Positions 1-11,703 of a DNA stretch of 64,000 bases are shown one piece after another; positions within the stretch are counted from its first letter, which is position 1, and the number at the start of each line of letters is the position of its first letter. Both the position numbers and the translations under genes were made by a program. The stretch lies in contig JALRMH010000030.1 of assembly GCA_026119935.1 (NCBI GenBank), positions 248,001-312,000 on the forward strand. The letters are read 5' to 3'. Source of the stretch: Endothia cerciana (taxonomy: Eukaryota > Ascomycota > Sordariomycetes > Diaporthales > Cryphonectriaceae). The notes beneath the pieces are model-generated. The model was given only the letters and a program-made list of their open reading frames with translations. It was not told where the DNA came from and made no database searches.

Positions 1-144
1 CATGGTGCCCCTTTCTTCGGGAGCATCTCCGGCGGATTAAGCCCTTGTGAAGTAACCTCCGCTGTAATGAGAGAATATCCTGCTATGGGGTACCACTGGA
101 GCGCTACAGTATCGTCCCTGGGTGATCATCTCATGAAGCTCCCG

Positions 145-1875
145 CTAAGACCCCCCGTAACGCTGTAAGACCATCTTTGCAATCTCGATGGTCTGGTCTG
201 TGACCAGACCACCCTCAGTCCAGACCCCATCACCACTATCAACGTCCGCTCCGTCATCCTTTGAGGCACCGTGTCGCGTCTCCTCTTGGCCGGTCGAGGC
301 GTCACTCGATGTGAAATTATCGCCGCCGGCATCTCTCTTCGCTGGAACAGAGCTGGGGTCGTTGCCGCTCTTGACCTTGCAGACTATCCGAGGCGTAGTC
401 TTGGTGGACCTCGTTGATTCTCGGGCACCCGGATCAGACTTGATGGCGTGTCTGTGTGGTGACCGTGCAAGCTTCTGCTTCCACAGTGAGATCAGCCGAT
501 CCGGCTGATCACGGATGGGCTCCCACTCCTCCTCGGTCAGCCAGATGTCCTTGTAGACGTCCAGATCTTTGTCGGTGGCCACCTTGACCGTCATCTCTTT
601 TGTCAGGCAGAGGTGCCGGGGCTCACGCTGGTCCAGCTTCAGGACGAGCTTGACTAGGAACGTGTCGAAGTTGATAACAAACTCTGTCAGGTATCCTAGA
701 AAGCCTCTTTCTTCCTTTTGGTCCAGGAACTCTCCCATCGAGAGCTCGATCTCTACGAGGTACCTCTGGAAGAAGCTCCTGGCGGTCCAGGACAGCTTGT
801 CCCTCAGGAGCCAGAGCTGGCGGGCGTAGTCGTCCTCACTTCCACCGGTTCTCATTTTTTGGTCGACGGCGCACTCCTCCGGCCCAAACGGGACTTCGAA
901 GCCTGTCAAGGCGTTAGACAGGCGTGTCTTTTCGAAGTCGTCTCGGAGGGACAGAACCTCCTGATAGCCGAGCTGGGCGCCCATCATATCGATAACAAAC
1001 TCCTCGTCGGCCTCCGATGTCACGAGGATTACGCAGTGTCGCCGGAGGCCATGGGCCTGAGGCTCGGTGCTGGCTGGTCGCAGGACTGACAGGCAGGCAT
1101 TTTTCGGCAGCAGGTAGAGCTTGCGATGATCCCTTGAGACCTCTGTGTCAAGTTGTCAGCGAGCTTTGCGTTTTAGAGACGGCAAGCCTTGCACTGCTCA
1201 AGTTTCGGGCGCAGCCGAAGATATGAATTCTCCAGCGAGCATCGGGTTTCCCCACTGACCTCGAAGGAACGGCTCCCAAAAGTTTCTTTCCAGCGGCAGC
1301 GACTTGGTGATCCAATCAGCTTGGAGCACAGGAAGGTCGTCCTTCGAGGAGGCGCCCGTATCGCGATGTACAAGGTGCGTTATGGGTATCCTGGACCTCA
1401 TGAGAGGCCCGCCCTTGAACGCCTCAGGTATGAGGTCGAACCCGTCCCGCTCCGCAGTGACGTACTCGTGTACCGTGATGTTGCCGTGTGCGTCTGCGGC
1501 CGCGGTCTTGAAGTCCATCCCCAGCGTCCGGTGCTCGAAGACGAAGCTGATCTGGCGGGCGGCGCGGATAGCCCGGGTGAGCCTCCTCCGCGAGGTGCAG
1601 ACGGGCTTGTGGGCGGCCCAGTGGGCCTTCTGACACTCTCTGCTGCAGTAGGACACCGCCAGGAAGGCCCACGACTCGTTGATCAAGCAGCGGCTGCAGT
1701 TCAGCTTCTCGGCCTTTGTGCTCCCGCATCCTGGCCGGCCGCAGGCCTGGGACTTCTTCGATGTGTCCGTCAGCAGGCTCGCGCAGTGCTCGACTGTCTG
1801 AGCTTGACAGGGCTCCATTGTGGCGGCGGACGGTGTGCTGTCGGACTGACGTTCGCGTCGTGATCTGACTTGCAT
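145..1875 (-). CDS. MYND-type zinc-finger protein, two exons
   Basis: I model this as complement(join(145..1142,1260..1875)), 537 residues. The first exon carries a MYND zinc finger at residues 45-93: Cys45, Cys50, Cys60, Cys63, Cys77, Cys81, His89 and Cys93, with the typical YCSRECQKAHWAAHKPVC ending. The intron (1143-1259, 117 bp) starts GTCAGT, has a GCTGAC branch site and ends ACACAG; joining it restores the frame (codon GAG) and links the zinc finger to a long second exon. The second exon has no domain I recognise; its last 100 residues are polar, Ser/Thr/Asp-rich and probably disordered. MYND fingers bind proline-rich partner proteins, so a role in protein complexes is likely, but the exact function is unknown. 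A second Met at residue 20 could be the true start. Fungal genomes hold many such MYND proteins with lineage-specific C-termini. Confidence 0.75.
1143..1259 (-). other. Intron of the MYND gene
   Basis: Donor GTCAGT at 1259, branch-like GCTGAC and acceptor ACACAG at 1143. The reading frame is open on both sides only if this is removed. Confidence 0.7.
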
Positions 1876-2593
1876 AATTGTCTGGAGTCGGGTGTAGGAA
1901 AGCAGTGGTTTTCAACGATACCTAGCATTTGAAGTAGGGAGAAGTAGAGAATGCAGGTCCCAGTGAAGCCGGTCAAGTGAATTCGACGCGACTTTGTCCA
2001 GAGTTTCTTGCGACTTCCTTGCGGCTTGAGTTGAGTCCTGCGCTTGTGAACACACGGGCGTCACCTGCCTCCACGCGCCGCAATGTCTACAGAAACAAAT
2101 ATATATAAGCACTCCATGGCCACATTCAGGAGCTCCCCCATCGGTACCCCACCCAGACATTTGAGGGCCTTCCAGCCCTGTTCCGGCTGGCCAGTCTATC
2201 CAGAGGTCCAGGCAGTCCTCGCTGATTTCAGGTACGTCGGCGAAGAGTGCAGGTATCGCCACAGTTGACTGCGGGCAAGCAGGGCCGCGCGACATGGCAT
2301 CGACTGTGGTTCCATTGGGGGGAAGGGGGGGAGGGGGGGGGTGATGAGATTGTGGAGACACAAAATAGCCATTGTCAGATGTGTCCTCGCCGTACTTGAT
2401 ATTGAAAAAGGTATCCTACTTTGCCTGTTGAGGCGCCTCCATGAGTAGTGCTTCACCTCTGCAAGTCCGGTGCGATCCACCGCCACCTGAATTCATACTT
2501 AGAATTATGATGGATTTAATGATTAGTCATGATGTACAAAGAATGTATGACTTGTGCTCCCATAGCCGGTCGAGACTGCGCAGTCCCCTTATC
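1876..2593. other. Intergenic, no gene seen
   Basis: This gap lies between the MYND gene's start and the 3' end of the membrane-protein gene. It contains a G-run at about 2320-2340 and otherwise nothing I can assign. Short open frames here overlap on several strands and look random. Confidence 0.5.
2100..2109 (-). promoter_or_regulatory. Possible TATA element of the MYND gene
   Basis: A TATATATAAG-like stretch lies about 225 bp upstream of the start codon at 1875. Position is somewhat far, so this is only suggestive. Confidence 0.3.
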
Positions 2594-3720
2594 TCATGGG
2601 CTACCAGGCAGCTCATGGATCTCGCCCGGTGTGCTCCCTACCACCTCAACCGGCGGGGCTACGGAGTGCCCCTGCAAGTTGTGACGCTCGTCCGACCCCT
2701 CGAGTTCGAAAACAGGCCTTGCATAGTCCCCCTTTATGCCGTCGCCCTCCAGCTCTGCGGCTGCTGGTCCCCTGCCCCTCATCGCTTTCCTCCTCCCGTA
2801 GAATGCGGCCAGTGCGGCCAGTGCGGCCAAGGCTACAAGGGCGGTGGTTCCAACCGCTATGCCGGCGATGGTGCCGCCGCTCAATGAATGAGAGCTGATG
2901 CCGTCGCCGGTGGCGGAAGGCGAGGTCGAAACGGCACCGATGCTCGTGCTAGGCGTGCCCGTCGTGCTGGACGCGCTCGTCGTGCTGGACGCGCCCGTCG
3001 TGCTAGACGCGACCACGTTCTCCCCGTTGATCGGGATCCCGAACACAGTCCACACGTCGCTCTGCACCGTCGTCGACGTGCCGTATATGGCCTCGTCCCC
3101 GCTCAAGATCTCCGTCAGCCGCTTCCAGCTGAGCGTCTCGCCGGCCGTGAGCGTCGACGTACACTGCGACGGGAACGTGGGTTTGTCGAACGCCTCGACG
3201 TAGAGGTTGTAGCTCGTGGGGCAGCAGAACGTCTGCGTGGTGCGCGCGTCGATCGAGGATGTCAGGACCTCATGGTAGGCTGCCGGGCAGACGAAGGACG
3301 GGCCCAGCACGGTCGTCGTGGCCTTCGCGGAGGCGTTGTCCTGGTCCCACCACGATATCGCTTGCGGTGGCCAGCAGGTCGCCAGGGAGGTATAGACGGA
3401 GGCATACCACGGGTCCCCTTTGGAAAGGAAAAATAATAATGTAAGGTTAGGTGGTCTAACGGTGAGGTCTGATAGGGGCAAAACAGCTTTTGACAATGCA
3501 GGCATCTTATTCCTTTTTGCCGCTTCCAAGCAGGAGAGGCCGGGAAGAGGAGTGCCTGTAGGTACTCACATCCTATCAACGTCCCATCAATCTGCTCGTA
3601 GACGGCGGATGCGCAATCTGCGCCAGCGGACGTCCATACTGTTGTGAGAGGGAGGAAAGCCGTGGTAGAACCACTGGCTGTGGTGGTGACAGACACCGTC
3701 GAGGTCGAAGTCGAAGTCAT
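2594..3720 (-). CDS. Ser/Thr-rich single-pass membrane protein
   Basis: Model complement(join(2594..3417,3570..3720)), 324 residues. It has a cysteine-containing extracellular part, a Ser/Thr-rich stalk built from near repeats (SSTTGASSTTSASSTTG), one transmembrane helix (GGTIAGIAVGTTALVALAAL), then a basic RRK stop-transfer and a roughly 70-residue acidic cytoplasmic tail. This architecture is that of fungal cell-surface proteins resembling Mid2/WSC sensors, but no known sensor domain is seen, so the role is inferred only. The intron (3418-3569, 152 bp) has a GTGAGT donor, CCTAACC branch site and CCAAAG acceptor, and splicing makes a Trp codon. The chosen ATG lacks a signal peptide; an upstream exon beyond the A-rich stretch at 3821-3855 may supply one, so the N-terminus is uncertain. 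Confidence 0.65.
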
Positions 3721-3820
3721 GAACTCCCGGATAGTGAATGTGGGCACAATAGCCCGACGAAAATGATGATCTTGTTGAACACGGGATCTCACTCGCCAAC
3801 ATGGGCTGGGATAAAGGGGA

Positions 3821-3855
3821 AGAAAAAAAAAAAAAAAACCAAGAAAAAAAAAAAC
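3821..3855. repeat. Interrupted poly-A tract
   Basis: Two long A-runs separated by CC. On the minus strand they form a pyrimidine tract just before a CCCAG, which could be the end of an intron in the 5' part of the membrane-protein gene. Confidence 0.6.
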
Positions 3856-4878
3856 CAACCAAAAACACCACCATAGTAACCTGAAGACCAAAGCCAGAGG
3901 GGCTCCCACAAGTATCAGAGATAAGTCATTGTCCTCCGGATTGTCGACTATATCCGGGTGCGCCCTCAAGCCAACAGACAGCATTCTAGCAGGCCTAATC
4001 TGTTGCCTCAACCTTGAAAGCCCCCAGAGGCAATGACACCCGACAGGTCTTCCCCCGTCGCCAGTCAACCGCATGAAAGACGCACAGGTTGAAGACGAAT
4101 CAGGGAGTCCACATCGTTCCAACTGCATTAACACTCCGGCGCTTGCCTGGTAGCGAAGTAGCTAGAGCCGCCGGGTCGGTAGGTAAGGTAGCATCTTCTA
4201 TACGGCCCCTTTGTAGGTATACCTCGGGACATGAAATGGGACGGCTGGAACGGGCGCGCCTGAAGAACCACCAGTCGTCATGTACGCTGCCGACTGGGGG
4301 TGGCCCCCTCAGCCTCAGCATTCGCTCGCTTCGCACCCTCAACGCAGGAGGTGACATGGGGTGTGCAGCGGGCCGTGCAGCTCGGTGGCCTCGTCATCCC
4401 AGCGGAAGACAGGTGAGATCTGCCAAGAGCGCGCCGAGGACGAGAGAGATGATATCGAAATCCTCGAGGATTGTGTTGGTGTCCGCCCGGTGGAGTCGAG
4501 CAGGAAAAAAGCTGTAGGCCGTTTTCGTCCAGAACGAGACGAGACATGTCTTACCTAACGCGCAGGACAGTCCCCACGCCGGCGTCGAAGGCGCATCGGA
4601 GTTTAAATTACAGATAAGGCGTGTGTGGCTGCGCGTCCTCCTAAGGGAGGCATGGGGGTTTCAGGGGTCACACAATACAGGCCCCCAATGGCACTCACAC
4701 AGCCCAGGCTGTGCTCTTCAGGGCCCCCGTCATGTCTTCGTGCACTACTCACCTACGCCTCTGTTTCGTGTCCTCCGCTGTCGTCTGCCAGTCCGATGTC
4801 ATGAACAGAGGTCGATGAGATCCGACACGTACGCAAAGTCCTGAACCCGATCATCCGCGGAGACCCACTATTGCCAAG
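3856..4878. other. Intergenic between divergent genes
   Basis: This region separates the membrane-protein gene (-) from the DUF5672 gene (+). It probably holds both promoters. I see no conserved coding sequence. Confidence 0.4.
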
Positions 4879-5949
4879 ATGGCGAGGGCAGCGTCCCCCA
4901 GCATCTACGCCCCCCCGCCGGCGAGGTCCAGATTACGCTCCAAGGAGTACATGTTCGCGCTGCTTGCTGCGGTCTTCGTGTTGGCGTGTTTCCTCTACAC
5001 GAGGGACGGGCCCGGGGCTCGAGGGTCGCCAGCCCTGCCGAAGGAGGTGGTACCGCCGCCGGTCAACGACGCGGTCGCAGCGCAGCCGTCACCGATCTTG
5101 CCCGAGACGGCCGAAATCGATACCACATTCCCGGAGCACGATTCCCCGTCATCCTCCGGCGGCGGCGGCGGCGGCAGTAACGCTGGCCCCGGAGAGCCGG
5201 GGGCCCACAGCAGCGATGCCGGCGGCGTGTCGATCCCCAGCCCGCCGTACTTGACCACGTACAGTCCGCGCGCCATCATCATCGAATCGTTTATCATCCC
5301 GAACCTCATCCCGCTGATGCTGCACTTCGCGACCGTCCTCGGGCCCGGCTGGGGTATCATCCTCTTCACCCTCCAGGACAACTGGATCGAGCCGCTCTCC
5401 CCGGCGTTCCAGCGCCTCAAGGGCTCCGGCCACATCGAGGTCCGCTTCCTGCCGGCGGACACCGAGCTCACCAGCTCACACTCCGTCTCGGCGTTCCTGA
5501 CGTCGCCGTGGATCTGGCAGCAGGTCGAGCACGCGAAGCGCGTCCTGCTCTTCCAGTCCGACAGCGTCCTGTGCTCCAAGTCCGAGGCCGCCGTCGACGA
5601 CTACTTCCGGTACGACTTCGTGGGCGCGCCGATCGCCCCCGTGTACGGCGCGGGCTACAACGGCGGGCTGTCGATCCGCAACCCGCGGCTGTTCCTGCAG
5701 GTCGTGCGGGAGACGGACTTCGCGGCGAGCGGGCACGAGTTCGAGGACCAGTTCTTCTTCGCGGAGCTGAGCAGGCGCGGCGCGGAGATGCCCGAGGAGG
5801 CCGTGGCCAAGACGTTCTCGGTCGAGACCGTCTACTATGAGACGCCGCTAGGGTATCACCAGCCGCAGAGGTGGCAGGAGGCGCACATGGGGTGGATCGA
5901 GGAGTGGTGTCCCGAGGTCAAGATGCTGATCGGCAGGAGGGCCCAGTGA
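4879..5949 (+). CDS. DUF5672 family type II membrane protein
   Basis: A single-exon protein of 356 residues. Residues 1-23 are basic and cytosolic, 24-40 form a signal-anchor helix (YMFALLAAVFVLACFLY), 41-120 are a Pro/Gly/Ser linker with a poly-Gly run encoded by GGC repeats, and about 125-350 is the DUF5672 domain. The domain carries PWIWQQVEHAKRVLLFQSDS, FRYDFVGAPIAP, GYNGGLSIRNP and a FEDQFFFAEL segment. These resemble glycosyltransferase motifs: the FQSDS acidic residues and the GNGG/GGLS loop suggest nucleotide-sugar binding. DUF5672 proteins in fungi are treated as putative Golgi glycosyltransferases; substrate is not known. The start is the only ATG ahead of the anchor and lies in a good context (AAGATGG). 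Confidence 0.85.
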   Translation: MARAASPSIYAPPPARSRLRSKEYMFALLAAVFVLACFLYTRDGPGARGSPALPKEVVPPPVNDAVAAQPSPILPETAEIDTTFPEHDSPSSSGGGGGGSNAGPGEPGAHSSDAGGVSIPSPPYLTTYSPRAIIIESFIIPNLIPLMLHFATVLGPGWGIILFTLQDNWIEPLSPAFQRLKGSGHIEVRFLPADTELTSSHSVSAFLTSPWIWQQVEHAKRVLLFQSDSVLCSKSEAAVDDYFRYDFVGAPIAPVYGAGYNGGLSIRNPRLFLQVVRETDFAASGHEFEDQFFFAELSRRGAEMPEEAVAKTFSVETVYYETPLGYHQPQRWQEAHMGWIEEWCPEVKMLIGRRAQ

Positions 5950-8900
5950 GGTGGCCGCCTCAGCCGTCTGGCGAGCTGGGATAGAGGCCGGGTCTGCCGT
6001 CTGGGCTTATAAGACACGAGACGACACGAAGCATTGATAGCGCGAAGGAAATGACGGAGATCATGAACACGCAGTTGGTCTTGTTGATGTGAACTCGCGA
6101 GCCTCATTACAACGTGACACTACCGCCTCAACTCGGCTAAAGGAAGCGAAAGCTTGGCGCCTACCGCATGTTCCCTACGGGCCGGGCGTAATGGAACAAC
6201 CTCTAGCTGCCATTACACGTGGTCTTCATGTGAACATATTCATAGCCAGGTAACACCTGTGCCATGAGCCCCCCCCCCCCCGCCCCAAAACAAAAGAGCA
6301 TACTCCGTACGACTCGTTCAACTGGAACATGTGTGGCACGTTGAAGACCCACGGAACGGGGCTGTGCACGCTGGCGTGCAACAGAACAAATACTCGAGTC
6401 CAATGTGCGACACCATAGAGACTCTGCACCACGTAGATTGGATGGTAGCAAAAGCTCGGGGCCCGAGGATATCTGACCCGCAAGTATCTTCGCGATTGGC
6501 CTGCGTGGGAAACCCGTCGGCCCTCGCGCCCGTCCAATGTCTGAAGCTGTGTCGTGCAGTTTAGATGTGGCGCCACGGGAAACTAGAATCCTCCCGCTGG
6601 GGTCATTGCGACGTCTCGAAGTTGAGTCCTCCTTCTGCAGGAGAGGTCGACGCAGGTGCCACGCTTGTGATGAGACAGAACCCAGGAGTTCGATAGATCG
6701 ATCCTTTCACGGCGCAGAAGCCCACCGTGCCCGGCTGAGGACATGTTCCGTGAACGGATCTGGAGCCTGAAGGATTCCAGCACCCTTCTAGCTCTGGGTG
6801 GGTCGGCCGGGGTTAACGCCGTCTCATTCTAGGCCGGGCTCGATGGCTTCACGGGTCCATGCCAGAAATGCCTAGGAAAAATGGATCTCATCATCTTAAG
6901 AAAAGAAGCTTGTCGCCGCCAAGCCAGTTGCATGGCAAGCTCAAGATCGAGTCAAGATCCGCCCGGCTAATGGCCTGGCAGAGGTGAAACGTGAACAATT
7001 CGGAGAGTTTCTGGTCTTCGTGATCCGCGGGAAGATGCCTTGTGCGCTGTGTGGCTTGTGGGTCATCGTCATTGCTGACAGCGGCTGTCATCAATGAACG
7101 CAATTCGTGTTGCCAACCAGCCACAGTAGCTAGAATCCCTCCGAAGATGGCCATGCGAGACAGGACTGCTGGGACGGCCGCGCCAGTGGCCGTCAGAACC
7201 TTTGGTGGCACGACAGCTTGCAACCCCTCCGTATGTACTCACTGTACGCCCTCTGTGGAGGGCATGCGCCGAGGCTCGCAGGGAGGCACTGCTGCGAAGG
7301 GTCACCGCTGCGTTTCAACCTTGGGGTAAATGGGCGGTAACAAGACAGCACACCACTTCGGACGAGCCTCTCGGGGAAGGGCTGTTTTCTTTCGACACTC
7401 GAGGTGCTTCATCAAAAAGACTTGGTGCTGAGCCACGCTGCGGTCAGCGGGTGCTGGTCCCCGAGACACCGCGCTGTGGAAATCCTGGTAGGCGCCCAGA
7501 TCCTGACCCTTAGGCGGCTGTTGTGACCGGCAGACGGTCCAGACCTGGACGGTCTCCGGCAGCGAGACGAAGGGTCAAGCCTGTCTCCTTCAAAGGTCTG
7601 GCTGACAAGGCTGAGTCGCAGCGTCAGCGGCGGAGGCTGAACACCAGATGTCGTATCGCCTGGGACCTTCTGTCTTTTAACCCAGGTCCAACATGCAGGT
7701 GAGGTGGTCTTGAGGCTGGCCCGGGTGGTCCGGGCCTCTGTGGCCGTGGGTGTTCACGACCGCTGTCAGCGAATCGGTCCGGTATCGAAGGCCTGACCTG
7801 AAGGACGACCGGGCTGCTTTTCATCTGGCCTACCAGTTTTGTACAGACCCTCAGCAAAGCAGCGGTCGTACTATGTATTTTTGGGTCATGGGCAAGGCAT
7901 GAATGCCACTTGTATTGGGCATCTCGGGTACCGGATTGATGTGCATTGATCGGCGCAAAGCGGACCAGCGCCAGAGTTGTGGCAGTGCTCGTTTACGACG
8001 GTCGCCATCCCATCGTTTGTGCATGCACCTGCACATCACAAGCCTCCCGCACCATCGTTGTCGCATCGTCCACGGGCGCCCCCCTGGCAACGAGCCACCG
8101 TTATTTCTTTTTAGACTTTTAGTGTCCCGTATAGCCTCTGGAGCCCGCACTTGAGAGAAGTCAGCGCATGACTACTGTAGTAAGGCGGTGCAGTCAGACC
8201 CTGCCTCGTCTGTCCGGGCTGAGGATGGCAGCAGCACGAGACTTGGGGGCCAGAAAAAAAGGGGGGGGGCAGTCTGCTGAAGTTGCTGTGCTGTTCTGTG
8301 CTGTACAAACGTCAGCAATGCTGCCAAGTGAGGTCTGGAAAGGAGCAGAGGAGCAACAGACTGCTGCAGGAATGAGGACTGACACTCGATGCTACTCCGC
8401 TTGGCTTGGCAGCCCACCACAAGAAATACGCAGTAACGTCTTGTGCATATCAGCGGAGATTGATGACTTCACAAGACAGAACAGCATGGGCACGGCAGGC
8501 CAACCAGGGCTGTCGTCCAGCCCTTGGATCCCCGTCACGATTTTGCCTTTGCAGGGCACAGGGGGGTGAGGTCATTACTCAGGACAGACCACCCCACGCT
8601 CGTGTCTCACTGCAGGGCTCCACCCAGCGTGCCAGCCAGCAGCAGCCAGCAGCAGCCAGCCTCGCAGAGATAGGGGGGGCTGTGCCAGTAACAGCCAGCC
8701 CCACACAGCCTTGCCCTGATGTCGAGCTCACCCAGCCCCCCCCATGCCCCTGGGAGACAACACCCTCGACGTCAGGGAATGCACAAGAGACGATGCCAAT
8801 TTGACGAGGGTTGGTCGGTTATACTGGAAGGGCTCACCCCCAGACCTGACCTACCCCCCCAACCTGGTCTGCACAGAGTCCCTCTGAACCCACCACAGCT

Positions 8901-9347
8901 CTGATTTTCCCCCACCCCCCATCTCGGTTTCATATACTTTGGGCGGGTGGTTGATTTCAGACCCTTGTCTGCCCAGACATTCCCGTCAAAGGAATCTGGG
9001 TTTCAAGCACACCTCGTCCTATTTGATGGACTCACTTCCTTGCCCCCTTGCCTACTCTGTTGCATCCCGTCCGTTGACCCTTTGTCTCCTTTACTCCTGC
9101 AAACCTGCCGCTAATTTCCTGTTTCTTCTTCTTTTCTACCATCGACGGTACATTTTGGACCTTTTCCTCCATATCGATCGCGATTCGAGTCGCCATCTCT
9201 TCAAAATCATCTACAACCAGACTTTGACGAAACCCATTCCGACCTGAGACTTGACCAGAACAACCCCTTTTCTACACGGAACCCGACCCAGACGTCATTT
9301 CCCTTTTCTCTCCTAGACACGACACGCAGAGGCCGCCGCATGCGGAT
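5950..9347. other. Long GC-rich intergenic stretch
   Basis: About 3.4 kb with no gene I can support. Open frames up to 130 codons occur on both strands but overlap one another, have no domain and no plausible splice structure. Several G-runs (6270-6283, 8266-8272) and CAGCAGCCAG repeats near 8635-8660 are present. From about 9050 to 9340 the plus strand becomes CT-rich, as in promoters and 5' leaders of strongly expressed fungal genes. Confidence 0.5.
9050..9340 (+). promoter_or_regulatory. CT-rich leader of the TVP38-like gene
   Basis: A pyrimidine-rich region (many CTTTTC, TCTCCT and CCTTTTC runs) directly before the ATG at 9348. CT-rich blocks near transcription starts are typical of constitutive filamentous-fungal promoters. 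No TATA box is obvious. Confidence 0.45.
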
Positions 9348-10750
9348 ATGGGGGATTACAACGCGTACAGACATGGCGGTGCGGATATCGAGATGGACGC
9401 TGGGGCAGAGAGGACGCAGACGAACCAGACGTCTACCACATCGTCGAACGAGTTCACCAAGGCCGAGCCGTCCTCAGAGGACGATGAGCTAGAGACGGAC
9501 TACAAACCGATCGACTGGAAGAAGCTCCTCTTCACGCCAAAGTACATTGTGCTATGGATCGTCCTCATCCTCATCGGCGTCCTGACCGCCGTAATAACGC
9601 TTAAACACGACCAGGTGGTGGCGGCCTTGCGACCATTTGCGGAGAAGGTCCGCGATATCACAGCCGGGTGGTTGATCTTCGTTGCCGTCCTGTTCGTCAT
9701 CTCGTTCCCGCCGTTGTTTGGCCACGAGCTGGTGGCGCTACTTGCGGGTGTCGTGTATGGCCTGTGGATAGGGTTCGCGGTCGTCGCGGCCGGAACCTTC
9801 ATTGGCGAGAGTGAGTATTCCCCAGGACGAAGATGTGGAAGGCGAGTGGGTCCTAACCAGATTGTGCAGTCGGGACCTGGTTTGCGTTCAAGAAGTTCCT
9901 GCGGAAGAAGGCAGAGAAGATGGAGAGGACCAATCTCACATACGGCGCCATGGCAAAAATGTGCCGTGATGGCGGATTCTGGGTGCGCTCCAACCTCCCC
10001 CTCCCCCGATGGCATCCCGAAACGAGCCCTCGCCCCTGACTAACACCGTCCCAGATCGTCTTCGTGATCCGCCTTTCCATCGTCCCCTCGCATATGTCTA
10101 CTGCCGTCTTCTCCACCTGCGATGTGAGGTTTTGGTACTTCGCCGTCTCGACCTTCTTCACCCTCCCGAAGCAGCTCATCCTCGTATACCTGGGTGTGCT
10201 GCTCGTCGGCGGCCAGTCCGACTTCCTCGTCAAGTTCGCCCTGTTCGGCATCGCAGGCGTGGTCACCGTGGGAGCGGGCGTGTGGATCTGGTTCAAGATG
10301 ATCAACATCAAGAAGGAGCTCCTCGCGAAGCAGGAACACAGGAAGGCGAAGCGGGCGCTGGCCAGGAACAACAGCTACAACTCCAAGGACACGCCGAGCG
10401 CGAACGGGCAGCAGACGGACGGCATGTGGCAGCGCAAGGGCGACGAGATGAACAACGCATATGCGGCACAAACCTCGCCACCGACCGGCGGCATGACGTG
10501 GCAGCGCCAGGACGACGAGACGAGCCATGCATACACAGCACGGCAATCGCCCCCGACATACGAGGCGTACAGGCCGCAGACGGCACAGAGCAGCGCGTAC
10601 GTGCCTGGCGGCTTCACGGCGTACCCAGGAGGCCCCTACCGCCGAGGAGATGACGGGGACCTGGGCACGTACGGGGGGGAACACGAGTACCCTGCGCCAT
10701 ACAGCAGCCCCCCTCGGACGAAGGCGGAGGAGACTCGTGACTTCATCTGA
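9348..10750 (+). CDS. TVP38: TVP38/TMEM64-family Golgi membrane protein
   Basis: Model join(9348..9810,9870..9982,10055..10750), 423 residues. Introns: GTGAGT...CCTAACC...GTGCAG (9811-9869) and GTGCGC...ACTAACA...CCCAG (9983-10054); both keep frame. The protein has an acidic cytosolic N-terminus, a helix near residue 65-85, then the SNARE-associated (VTT/DedA) domain with ISFPPLFGHELVALLAGVVY, GEIGTWFAFKKFLRKKAEKM and FVIRLSIVPSHMSTAVFSTC, then two more hydrophobic stretches. Yeast Tvp38 sits in late Golgi membranes with other Tvp proteins; VTT-domain proteins are linked to lipid scrambling. The C-terminal 130 residues are a polar, Gln/Tyr/Pro-rich tail containing two near repeats (QTDGMWQRKGDEMNNAYAAQ and a MTWQRQDDETSHAYTARQ version). 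The tail is longer than in yeast. Confidence 0.88.
9811..9869 (+). other. Intron 1 of the TVP38-like gene
   Basis: 59 bp, GTGAGT donor, CCTAACC branch, GTGCAG acceptor; joins codon A|TC (Ile). Confidence 0.85.
9983..10054 (+). other. Intron 2 of the TVP38-like gene
   Basis: 72 bp, GTGCGC donor, GACTAACAC branch, GTCCCAG acceptor; phase 0 between Trp and Ile codons. Confidence 0.85.
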
Positions 10751-11703
10751 GGTCCTGACCCATGGACTCGACACTTCTTGGTTGCATTTTGGGGCGTTCG
10801 GGGCGGGGCCTGAGACCTCCAGCCGGCCGACTGGACATGACATGCTTAATGAAAAGGGTTGGGATTTTGAACGGCGTCGAGGGGGCTGGGACTGACATAA
10901 ATATGATCTCGGGGAAGAACACCCCCCATTTGCTGGGAGCTGTACGACAATGAATGTACATCATGTACTGCGCTTTGACCTCGATGCGGTGCAAGAACTG
11001 AGGCATGGCGCCTGTGCCACTGGTAGAGGGCCGAGGCACCGGATCCGACGTAGAATTTCAAGATACGACAAACTCTTACTGTGCATGACTTGCAATCCGA
11101 GAAGGGATCTGCCGCGAACATGAAAAATTGATCCCGCAAAGGCAGCACCTTTGTAGGCGCCCACCCTCCGAGCGGTAGACCCGTCTTTATTTTATCTGGG
11201 TGACTAGATATCCCTCGAGGCCCTACACTAGACGAAGAGATCCCGGCCGTGTATCTTTCCTGGTGTCTGTTGCGGCCCGACGCCACGCTTGTTTGTATAC
11301 TTTGTTTTTATATATTAATCCTGAGGAGCCGTGCATTGGCGCACCGCTGCCGTCCTTTCCTGAGCATCAATGGCGCTCATGGTCCGGAGCGCCAGCCTGC
11401 CGGCCTCAGGGGAGTTCAAAAATGCTCCAGGCCGAACTGCCAGCCTCCCGGTGAGGGTAGCCCTACGGCCCCCTCGGTCTCCCGCACCGAGGATCCCGAT
11501 CGTGACGTCCGACCACGAAAATCCCCGGCCCCGGTTGCCCTCCATCCCCACGCTCACCCGACCGGACGACTTCCTCCGCCCAGAGTCCTCCGGGCTCCCA
11601 GTCGGTCAGACGGGCGGTGACCTGTTCGACCCCTTCTCCCCCTTCTCCCCCCTTCTCCACACACCCACACACCCACCCACACACACACACACACACAACC
11701 CAA
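10751..11703. other. Convergent intergenic region
   Basis: Shared 3' region of the TVP38-like gene (+) and the low-complexity gene (-). It contains C-rich and CA-rich stretches towards 11640-11699 and no convincing coding sequence. Confidence 0.5.
11657..11699. repeat. (CA)n/(CCCACA)n microsatellite
   Basis: Imperfect CCCACAC units followed by an uninterrupted CA run ending just 5 bp from the stop codon of the neighbouring gene. Confidence 0.8.

Noticed and set aside
5950..9347. Several open frames of 80-133 codons
   Set aside because: They overlap one another on both strands in GC-rich DNA, lack domains and splice signals, and look like chance frames.
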